Shown piece by piece: positions 5,137-11,632 of a stretch of 11,632 nucleotides of DNA; within the stretch, counting starts at the first letter, position 1; every line of letters begins with the position of its first letter. The position numbers were made by a program, and so were the translations under genes. The stretch comes from Bacteroidota bacterium. GTDB taxonomy: Bacteria; Bacteroidota; Bacteroidia; 2-12-FULL-35-15. The notes below the pieces were generated by a model that saw only the letters and a list, made by a program, of their open reading frames with translations, was not told where the DNA came from and did not search any database. The DNA lies in the NCBI GenBank assembly GCA_026391935.1, contig JAPLDC010000065.1, forward strand, positions 1 through 11,632, given 5' to 3'.

Positions 5137-7272
5137 ATGGATCAACCTACTCAAAATATTACCCTTCACATCGAAGGAATGGACTGCGCAAATTGTGCTA
5201 TGGGCATTACAAAGAGCCTTCAGAAAAGTGGGATGGAAAATGTTCATGTTGATTTTGCAACCGGAGAGGCTGCTTTCTACTTAAAAGATAAAAACACACT
5301 TCAGCCTGCAATAAAAAGCGTTCAAAGTCTTGGCTATAAAGTAATTGACAGTAAACTAAAGGAGGAAAATGAAGGAAAGCTTTCCACTATCGAAAAACGC
5401 TTTTACCTTACTTTACCTTTTACTGTTATTCTGTTTTTCAGCCACATGATCTTCAGTCATGAATTCATTCTTAATCAGCCGCTTGTCCAGCTAATTCTCT
5501 GCATTCCTGTTTTCATCATTGGGATCATGCAATTTGGAAAAAGTGCCTTAGGCTCCGTAAGGATCGGTGTTCCTAATATGGATGTTCTCATTTTTATTGG
5601 TTCTAGTTCGGCTTTTATTTACAGCCTTGCAGGAATGTATCTATATGATGCACACGAAGCCCACAACTACCTTTTCTTTGAAACAACCGCTACCATTATC
5701 TCCCTAGTTTTATTGGGAAATGTTTTGGAACATCGTTCGGTGAAACAAACCACTTCGGCCATCAAAGAGCTTTCCGCTTTAAGCGTTAGTACAGCAAAAA
5801 TTGTTGGCTTACAATTCGGTAAGGAAGTGATCTCTGAGATCAGCTACAAGGATATTCCCGTTGGAGCAATTTTACAAGTGAACACCGGTGATAAGATCCC
5901 TGTTGATGGCGAAATTATCTCAGGTGAGGCAAGCATCGATGAAGCAATGTTAACCGGAGAAAGTATTCCTGTTGAAAAAACAATTTCCGATAAAGTGATC
6001 GGTGGAACAATTTTATTGGCAGGAAATTTCAGAATGCGCGCCGAAAAGGTAGGGAATGACACTACCCTTTCAAAAATAATTGACTTGGTAAAAAAAGCAC
6101 AACAAGCCAAGCCGAACATCCAAAAATTAGGCGATAAAATTAGTGCCATTTTTGTCCCTGTTGTCCTAGGTATCTCTATCATTACCTTTTGCGTTGCTTA
6201 TTTTGCTTTTCATATTATCCTCCAGGATGCGCTTATGAGAAGTATCGCGATACTTGTGATATCTTGTCCTTGTGCTATGGGACTTGCAACGCCTACTGCA
6301 GTAATGGTCGGAATTGGCCGTGCCGCAAAAAAAGGGATTTTGATTAAAGGCGGAAACACCCTCGAAGAATTTGCAAAAATAAAAAGGATAGTTTTTGACA
6401 AAACAGGAACCTTGACAACAGGAGAATTTCTGATCAAGAACCTTGTATGTTACAATTCTAACGAGCAAGAAGTAAAAGATATTTTATTTCAACTGGAGCA
6501 GCATTCCTCCCACCCTATTGCAAAATCAATTGTAAAAGAATTAAAAGGATCAACTGCAACTAAAGTATTTTCATCCATCACAGAAGAAAAGGGACAAGGC
6601 ATTACAGCTACAGATGCCGAAAAGAACGAATACATGATCGGTTCTTACAGAATCGCGAAACATCTAACCAAAGACGATTCACATAATGTCTACATCCTAA
6701 AAAACGACTCTTTGATTGCTTCGCTGGATCTGGCGGATGAATTGAAAATAAATGTGAAAGAAAGTATTACTTTCCTGAAAGCTTCGGGCATAAACAGTGT
6801 ATTATTAAGTGGTGACAGTTCAGCGAAATGCAATGCCTTGGCCGAAAAAGCAGGAATTGTAAAAGTATACAGCGAACAATCGCCTTCACAAAAATTAGAG
6901 ATCATTGAACAGTTAAATTCTGAAATGTCAACAGCAATGGTTGGCGATGGAATAAACGATGCACCAGCATTGGCAAAGGCGACTGTAGGAATATCGCTGA
7001 GCAATGCTACACAAGTGGCAATCCAATCGGCACAAATAATATTATTAAAAAACAATGATTTGTCGTCACTTGCGGAAGCACATCTGATAAGCAAACACAC
7101 ATTAATAACGATCAAACAAAATTTGTTCTGGGCATTTTTTTATAATATTGTTGCAATACCGATTGCCGCATCCGGCTTTTTGAATCCGATGGTTGGCGCA
7201 TTAGCGATGGCTTTTTCAGATATTATCGTAATCGGAAATTCTATACGGCTAAAGACAAAAAAATTAAATTAA
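5137..7272 (+). CDS. copA: Copper-exporting P1B-type ATPase (CopA-like)
   Basis: A 711-residue Cu(I) pump from the ATG at 5137. An upstream in-frame TTG at 5059 would add 26 unconserved residues and read through a possible promoter (TTG at 5059, AATATTTG at 5079-5086), so the ATG is preferred. Order in 711-residue numbering: one N-terminal heavy-metal-associated domain with GMDCANC (C17, C20); membrane helices from about 90; actuator TGES (273-276); the CPC metal gate (377-379) in SCPCAMGLATP; phosphorylation site D421 in DKTGT; nucleotide-binding HP (459-460); hinge GDGINDAP (603-610); YN (679-680); and MAFSD (691-695). CPC, YN and the Met/Ser helix mark the Cu(I) subgroup, which moves copper out of the cytoplasm at the cost of ATP. 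The second Ser of the usual MxxSS is Asp here. No copper chaperone or CopY/CueR-type regulator is adjacent. Confidence 0.92.
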   Translation: MDQPTQNITLHIEGMDCANCAMGITKSLQKSGMENVHVDFATGEAAFYLKDKNTLQPAIKSVQSLGYKVIDSKLKEENEGKLSTIEKRFYLTLPFTVILFFSHMIFSHEFILNQPLVQLILCIPVFIIGIMQFGKSALGSVRIGVPNMDVLIFIGSSSAFIYSLAGMYLYDAHEAHNYLFFETTATIISLVLLGNVLEHRSVKQTTSAIKELSALSVSTAKIVGLQFGKEVISEISYKDIPVGAILQVNTGDKIPVDGEIISGEASIDEAMLTGESIPVEKTISDKVIGGTILLAGNFRMRAEKVGNDTTLSKIIDLVKKAQQAKPNIQKLGDKISAIFVPVVLGISIITFCVAYFAFHIILQDALMRSIAILVISCPCAMGLATPTAVMVGIGRAAKKGILIKGGNTLEEFAKIKRIVFDKTGTLTTGEFLIKNLVCYNSNEQEVKDILFQLEQHSSHPIAKSIVKELKGSTATKVFSSITEEKGQGITATDAEKNEYMIGSYRIAKHLTKDDSHNVYILKNDSLIASLDLADELKINVKESITFLKASGINSVLLSGDSSAKCNALAEKAGIVKVYSEQSPSQKLEIIEQLNSEMSTAMVGDGINDAPALAKATVGISLSNATQVAIQSAQIILLKNNDLSSLAEAHLISKHTLITIKQNLFWAFFYNIVAIPIAASGFLNPMVGALAMAFSDIIVIGNSIRLKTKKLN

Positions 7273-7330
7273 GGATCTGTCCAATAAACTAAGAATAAAT
7301 ACGTATTATTAAATTGTCATTTATAAAGTT

Positions 7331-7843
7331 TTGAAAAAGATAATCAGAAAAATATTTAATTTAAGAGCTGATGTAAGCATCAGTTTTTACATCATTGATC
7401 TTTTTTTCCGGAAACTTTTCCGACAAAACGCTGCTGTTAAATGGGCTATTCATCATACGAGTATTGTGATCCATCCTGAAAAAATAAAACGGGGAATAAA
7501 CGTATACCCTGGAGATTCTCCCGGAAATTACATTCAAGCAAAAAATGGAATTGAGATTGGAGACCATACTAATCTGGGACCAAATGTCGGAATAATTTCC
7601 GCCAACCATAATGTCATGGATAACAAACAGCATGATGTTTCTAAGCCTATTAAAATCGGAAAACATTGTTGGATAGGAATGGGAGCCGTAATTTTACCTG
7701 AAGTAGAATTAGGCGATTATACAATTGTAGGTGCGAACAGTGTTGTCACTAAAAATTTTACTGAAGGCTATTGTGTCATTGCAGGCAATCCTGCCGGGAT
7801 CATCAAACAACTAAATCCTGCCGACTGCAAAATAAAAAAATAA
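7331..7843 (+). CDS. Left-handed beta-helix O-acyltransferase (CatB/WbbJ-type)
   Basis: A 170-residue hexapeptide-repeat acyltransferase. It starts at TTG 7331; there is no ATG before codon 95 and a stop lies at 7310-7312. The left-handed beta-helix covers about residues 45-155, with turns such as IEIGDHTNLGPNVGII, PIKIGKHCWIGMGAVILPE and LGDYTIVGANSVVTKNF. The loop ANHNVMDNKQHD carries the probable catalytic H93. The end, AGNPAGIIKQL, is typical of sugar O-acetyltransferases. Such enzymes transfer acetyl from acetyl-CoA to sugars of surface polysaccharides. The flippase gene starts 16 bp downstream, so the two look like part of one polysaccharide operon. The acceptor sugar cannot be told. 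The imperfect palindromic AATACGTATT at 7298-7307 upstream might be regulatory, but this is weak. Confidence 0.85.
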   Translation: MKKIIRKIFNLRADVSISFYIIDLFFRKLFRQNAAVKWAIHHTSIVIHPEKIKRGINVYPGDSPGNYIQAKNGIEIGDHTNLGPNVGIISANHNVMDNKQHDVSKPIKIGKHCWIGMGAVILPEVELGDYTIVGANSVVTKNFTEGYCVIAGNPAGIIKQLNPADCKIKK

Positions 7844-7859
7844 ACGTTATACCCATTTA

Positions 7860-9094
7860 ATGCAATCATCCGTAGTTTCAAATACAATAAGTTTAATCAT
7901 CAGCAAACTTATTCCTTCTGCCTTGCTTGTATTGATCAATATCATCTACTCCCGTTATTTAAGTCATGCCGATTATGGATTGTATCAGATTCTTTGGACC
8001 TACATTAACATATTTATTATTATTACCACTTTTGGATTACCGCGATACATTTTAACATTTGGAAATTTATATAATTATCCTTCTAAAGATTTAATCAAAT
8101 TATCATTCGTTGTATTTACTGTAACAGTTATTCCAATTGCTATTTATTTTATTGCTTTTGACAAGAATTTCGATCTTACAACAACCGCTTTATTTTTGAT
8201 CTTATTGATATCTCAATCGCTCTATATAATTCAGGAGTCGAATGTTGTTTCTCTTTCTGCTAATAAGATTTTGGTTTTTTCCAATCTTATTTATGCCCTA
8301 TTACTCTTTTCGATTCACATGCTCGTGCTTTATTGTGGATACAATTTAAACCTTTGCATCCTTTTAATAATAATTGTTTCGGTAATTAGAAACAGTTTTA
8401 TTAAATATTCACTTGTAAAACATTTAGCCCTTTCTGAAAAAATAAAAAAACAGTTTAATAAGATCCAGCTCATATGGTTCGGACTGAAAAAGCAGAAAGC
8501 ACAGAAGAAAAAAACATTGAGTTATTCAATACCTCTTCCTTATTTATGGCCGGTATTTTATTCCCCTTATTTTCTCTGTGCTATATTTACGCTTACGATA
8601 TCATCACCTTATTTTATACCAGTTCCTATGCAGAGTCTGTTCAATTATTTGCGATCAGTTCCTTATTGATACCGATGCGTATCTGTAATTATACTGTTTT
8701 ACTTCAACTGAAAAGCAAAGGACTCAGTATATTAACCGGCTCCATAATAGATTTCTTCTTCACCATTCTTTTGATGATCATTCTCTATCCACATTTTAGA
8801 TTATCCGGATTAGCAATGGCAGTAGTAATAGCAACCTATATTCAAGCAGCCTTTTATCTGTTTAAAATAACAAGGATATATAACAAAAGTTTGTTCGACC
8901 TTTTTGATCTCAAAAAATTAACTCCAATATTTATAATTTCTTTTGTTCCCTTATTAGTGATAAAATTTTTATTAGGACCTCAACTTGCCGGAATAACTTT
9001 TTTACTAGCTTGTATAATTTCTGTCGGAACGTCAATTTATTTTGTGAACAAAAAATTTGATCTGAAAGATCTATTATTCAAGAAAATATTTTAA
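7860..9094 (+). pseudogene. Wzx-like polysaccharide flippase, broken by an out-of-frame internal deletion
   Basis: The first frame (ATG 7860) gives the N-terminal half of an MVF/PST-superfamily flippase. It has six membrane helices and typical phrases (SYRYLS-like at SRYLSHADYGLYQ, LPRYILTFGN, LSANKILVFSNLIYALLL) up to about IWFGL near 8484. Beyond that the frame yields non-homologous sequence to its stop at 8669. The C-terminal half continues in the +2 frame from about 8483 (TEKAESTEEKNIELFNTSSL), with six more helices (ILFPLFSLCYIYAYDIITLFY, LLIPMRICNYTVLLQL and others) to 9094. The summed 411 residues and 12 helices, against about 440-500 residues and usually 14 helices in the family, imply loss of the segment for helices 7-8 as well as the frame change. 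Intact relatives flip lipid-linked sugars across the inner membrane. It is co-directional with the acyltransferase. Confidence 0.82.
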
Positions 9095-9103
9095 CAGATC
9101 ACC

Positions 9104-9126
9104 GTTTTGAAACCTGTTTTCAAAAC
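9104..9126. terminator. Weak hairpin after the flippase gene
   Basis: GTTTTGAAA (9104-9112) pairs with TTTCAAAAC (9118-9126) around a 5-base loop, 10 bp beyond the flippase stop. It is AT-rich and lacks a clear T-tract. The rest of 9127-9270 shows no gene or RNA that I can support. Confidence 0.35.
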
Positions 9127-9273
9127 ATGACATTTTATAATCCCTCATTCTAAAAAGGGCAATTTTCAGTACCTACAATCATTTTTTATCCTCCCCAACA
9201 TGTACATTTTCACTGACAATCAGGCCTAAAACATCCATTTATTAACAATCCCCTTTAAGGTTTAACCAAACTG

Positions 9274-9304
9274 TTTGCATTATATTGCTATTATATTATA
9301 TTTG
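9274..9304 (+). promoter_or_regulatory. Strong Bacteroidota-type promoter of the T9SS cargo gene
   Basis: TTTG (9274-9277), 19 bp, then TATATTTG (9297-9304). Both boxes match the -33/-7 consensus of Bacteroidota with ideal spacing. Initiation near 9309 gives an AT-rich leader of about 38 bases before the ATG at 9347, with no Shine-Dalgarno site, as is normal in this phylum. Confidence 0.85.
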
Positions 9305-9346
9305 TAGACAATAATTAACCTCAATTAATCTAAAATTATTAATGCC

Positions 9347-11302
9347 ATGAAAAAATACCTATTAATGAGCTTAGCTTTTGGTATAGGAAGTACTGCTTTT
9401 GCGCAAGGCACGTATACCGGTCCATCATCAGTTACACCTCTAAAAATTAATCCTGCTGCTGCAAAACAAAAAGCACAGTTACAAGACCTTGTTGGTGCTT
9501 CAAATGAATCTTTCGAAACTGTTGTGAATAGTTTAGGTAAGAAGACAAAACTTGCACCGCAGTCAAAAACATTTACTACAGCTCCTATAGGAACAACTGA
9601 ATATCAGAATCAAACCAATGCTTCTATTTGTAATCGTATTGTAAATAACTCTGACGGAACAGTTTCTGCTACCTGGACATTTGCTGCTGACCCTGCTTGG
9701 GCAGACAGAGGAACTGGGTATAATTATTTTGACGGAGTATCTTGGGGTGCAAGTCCTACTGTTCGTATTGAAAGCGTTAGAACAGGTTTTACAAATATCG
9801 GTATTACAGGAACAAACGGAGAAGTTATTGTTTGTCACGAGGCGTCTAACATCCACGTTTCAACAAGACCGGTAAAAGGAACAGGAACATGGACAGAGCA
9901 AGCCTTAGGTTTCCCTGATGTTTGGTCACGTTTATCAGTTGGTGGTCCAACAGGACAAACATTACATGTTATTTCGCAAACAACAGGTGTTGGAACAACT
10001 CCATATTGGGGACAGGATGGTGCTATTGCATATTCCCGTTCTTTGGATGGCGGATTGACTTGGGATAAATTAAGGACAGTAATTCCTCAGATCGATTCAT
10101 CTAAATATCTTGGTTTCGGCGGAGATTCATATTCTATTGATGCTAACGGAAGTACAATTGCAATTGTTGCCGGAGGTTTTGATGTGGATGTAGTTTTGAT
10201 CAAATCAACTGACAATGGAAATACATGGACAAGAACAGTTGTAAATGATTTTGGTATTCCAAAATTTGATGCAGCAACAATGATCACAGATAATAATGGA
10301 GACCTTGTAGCAGATACGATCGAAACATCTGATGCTTCACTTAATGTTCTATTGGATGCGTCAAACAATGCTCATGTATTTTATGGCAGAATGCGTGTTG
10401 TTTGTGATGTACCGGGAACCTCTACAGGACAAGGCTTATCCTATTTCCCATACACCGATGGTTTGATGTATTGGAACGAAACAATGGGCGCCTCTGCTCC
10501 TGTGATGATCGCAGGTATGAAAGATTATAATGGTGATGGTTTGATGAACATTTATACTGACCCTACAAATGCAGTATTAGGGATGGGAACATACCAACGC
10601 TCTTTAACATCTTTTCCAAGTTCAGGAATTGATGCTTCAGGAAAATTGTATCTTACTTATAGTTCCCTTTTTGAAGGTATCAATGATGCAGGTGAAGGAT
10701 ACGATATCGCAGCAAGCACACTTATTGCTCCGGTTAGTGCAGGAAAAAGTTTCCGTCACCAGTATGTAATGCGCTCTGATGATAACGGCGCAACATGGTG
10801 TGCACCAATCGATATCACTCAACCTGATTATACAAACACAGGTTTTGATTATCACGAAGGTGTTTATGGTGCTATGGCAAAAGATGTGAATGGTTTTGTT
10901 CACGTAATCGTTCAGGATGACCAATCTCCGGGACATGGTGTTTCAACTACAACAACACCGGATCCACAATCAGGAGCTGCTAATATCATTTATTATAAGA
11001 TACCGGTTGCTGATCTTGCTTGTGGTGCTTCTATCAATGAGCATACTTCATCTTCTGATCTTACAATTTACCCTAATCCTGCATCTAATAATGTAAGTGT
11101 GGTATTAAATTCTACAAAAGCAACAACCGCAAGCATCACTGTTTACAACATGGTAGGACAAGCTGTAGCTCAATTAGAAAAAAATATTGTGAGTGGAAAC
11201 AACACTGTAAAATTAGATATATCTTCGTTTAATACAGGTGTTTATTTTGTAAGTGTTATCGTTGATGGCAATAATTACAGCCAAAAATTAATTGTAAAAT
11301 AA
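9347..11302 (+). CDS. T9SS-exported Asp-box (BNR/sialidase-like) protein
   Basis: A 651-residue exported protein. Residues 1-19 are a Sec signal peptide (MKKYLLMSLAFGIGSTAFA) with cleavage before Q20. Three Asp-boxes (S-x-D-x-G-x-T-W) occur at 232-239, 287-294 and 477-484, which points to a sialidase-like beta-propeller. Two EF-hand-like calcium loops lie between them: D315-N317-D319-D323 and D393-N395-D397-G398. Residues 572-651 form a type A T9SS sorting domain (LTIYPNPASN..., VYNMVGQ, LDISSFNTGVYFV, KLIVK), so the protein is moved across the outer membrane and released or anchored at the surface. Sialidase catalysis is not supported: no Arg triad or FRIP motif is evident. It could be a glycan-binding or structural propeller. 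It is monocistronic, with its own promoter and terminator. Confidence 0.9.
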   Translation: MKKYLLMSLAFGIGSTAFAQGTYTGPSSVTPLKINPAAAKQKAQLQDLVGASNESFETVVNSLGKKTKLAPQSKTFTTAPIGTTEYQNQTNASICNRIVNNSDGTVSATWTFAADPAWADRGTGYNYFDGVSWGASPTVRIESVRTGFTNIGITGTNGEVIVCHEASNIHVSTRPVKGTGTWTEQALGFPDVWSRLSVGGPTGQTLHVISQTTGVGTTPYWGQDGAIAYSRSLDGGLTWDKLRTVIPQIDSSKYLGFGGDSYSIDANGSTIAIVAGGFDVDVVLIKSTDNGNTWTRTVVNDFGIPKFDAATMITDNNGDLVADTIETSDASLNVLLDASNNAHVFYGRMRVVCDVPGTSTGQGLSYFPYTDGLMYWNETMGASAPVMIAGMKDYNGDGLMNIYTDPTNAVLGMGTYQRSLTSFPSSGIDASGKLYLTYSSLFEGINDAGEGYDIAASTLIAPVSAGKSFRHQYVMRSDDNGATWCAPIDITQPDYTNTGFDYHEGVYGAMAKDVNGFVHVIVQDDQSPGHGVSTTTTPDPQSGAANIIYYKIPVADLACGASINEHTSSSDLTIYPNPASNNVSVVLNSTKATTASITVYNMVGQAVAQLEKNIVSGNNTVKLDISSFNTGVYFVSVIVDGNNYSQKLIVK

Positions 11303-11322
11303 TTTTTAAAAATTATAATTAT

Positions 11323-11358
11323 AGCCGCCGGGAGTTCATTCTTCTGGCGGCTTTTTTT
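11323..11358 (+). terminator. Intrinsic terminator of the T9SS cargo gene
   Basis: A 12-bp stem AGCCGCCGGGAG / CTTCTGGCGGCT (two G-U pairs), loop TTCATT, then T7. It starts 20 bp after the stop codon. It is the only strongly GC-rich hairpin in this AT-rich part. Confidence 0.93.
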
Positions 11359-11359
11359 A

Positions 11360-11367
11360 TATCTTTG
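11360..11367 (+). promoter_or_regulatory. Promoter -7 box of the last gene
   Basis: TATCTTTG matches TAnnTTTG and directly abuts the T-tract of the preceding terminator. Initiation near 11372 would leave a leader of about 57 bases. No good TTG box is seen upstream because the terminator stem occupies that position. Confidence 0.5.
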
Positions 11368-11429
11368 ATTCAGTACTTTAATATTCATTCTTAAAAATTA
11401 CCACTATTCTTTCAAAAATAATTTGAATT

Positions 11430-11632
11430 ATGAAGATCAGAAATATTATAGCAGTAGTAAGTGGTATCCTTGTTAGTTTGATCATTGTTATTATTGGTGA
11501 AGCAATGGTACATGTTATGAACCCATTACCCGCTGACATTAACATGCAGAATAAAGAAGCATTTAAAGAGTTTATTGCAAATGCCCCAGCCTCCCTACAT
11601 TTGATCATCTTATGCAATTATGCACTAGCTTG
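11430..11632 (+). CDS. Small integral membrane protein (3' partial)
   Basis: The ATG at 11430 opens a frame that runs off the right edge after 67 codons. Residues 1-30 hold a basic start and one membrane helix (NIIAVVSGILVSLIIVIIGE). A polar loop follows, with NPLPADINMQNKEAFKEFIAN, and a second hydrophobic segment begins at about 54 (ASLHLIILCNYALA). A first helix followed by a proline-rich loop and a short acidic helix recalls small uncharacterised four-helix membrane proteins common in Bacteroidota, but I cannot name the family. Nothing in the sequence suggests a function. Confidence 0.7.
   Translation, partial: MKIRNIIAVVSGILVSLIIVIIGEAMVHVMNPLPADINMQNKEAFKEFIANAPASLHLIILCNYALA

Noticed and set aside
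6690..7115. Minus-strand ORFs inside the copper ATPase gene
   Set aside because: They are frame shadows of a fully motif-supported plus-strand gene and have no promoter or recognisable domain.
1..11632. CRISPR array
   Set aside because: No regularly spaced short direct repeats with unique spacers were seen; the repeats present are two-copy and irregularly spaced.

Overview
The window looks like a chromosomal segment from a Bacteroidota bacterium, probably of the Flavobacteriia/Sphingobacteriia/Chitinophagia type. The evidence is AT-rich sequence, several promoters of the Bacteroidota form TAnnTTTG (one with a well-spaced upstream TTTG), little sign of Shine-Dalgarno sites, a secreted protein ending in a type IX secretion (T9SS) sorting domain, a PD40/OmpA-type envelope protein, and copies of the PERSRR-encoding repeat common in intergenic DNA of this phylum. 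Genus cannot be fixed from the sequence.

Layout. (1) 1-1426: 3' part of a group A FAD monooxygenase with two CxxCxGxG zinc-finger-like motifs in front of the flavin domain; its first codons lie off the left edge. (2) 1481-3235: an island on the minus strand with an AbiEii-type nucleotidyltransferase toxin, an overlapping HTH plus DUF6922-like antitoxin, and a 45-residue ORF with its own palindromic promoter region. It is bracketed by related copies of a terminator-hairpin/34-bp sequence. (3) 3348-4157: a headless PD40-OmpA gene whose 5' end is lost next to a 74-bp repeat. (4) 4192-4529: two small ORFs (41 and 65 codons). (5) 4563-4799: a 117-bp imperfect tandem repeat with a conserved hairpin. 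(6) 4848-5045: the second copy of the 74-bp repeat, then tRNA-His(GTG) on the minus strand with terminator and promoter. (7) 5137-7272: a CopA-like Cu(I) P1B-type ATPase. (8) 7331-9094: an O-acyltransferase and a Wzx-like flippase gene that is broken by an out-of-frame internal deletion. (9) 9347-11302: a T9SS-exported Asp-box (BNR) protein with an excellent promoter and terminator. (10) 11430 to the edge: start of a small membrane protein.

How it fits together. The conserved parts (tRNA, copA, T9SS cargo) are ordinary. The stretch 1427-5000 is a plastic interval: repeats derived from a tRNA/terminator flank and a REP-like element flank a toxin-antitoxin module and a decayed gene, which suggests repeated recombination next to tRNA-His. 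The polysaccharide pair (acyltransferase plus flippase) also appears to be decaying. No CRISPR array, integrase or intact insertion sequence is visible.
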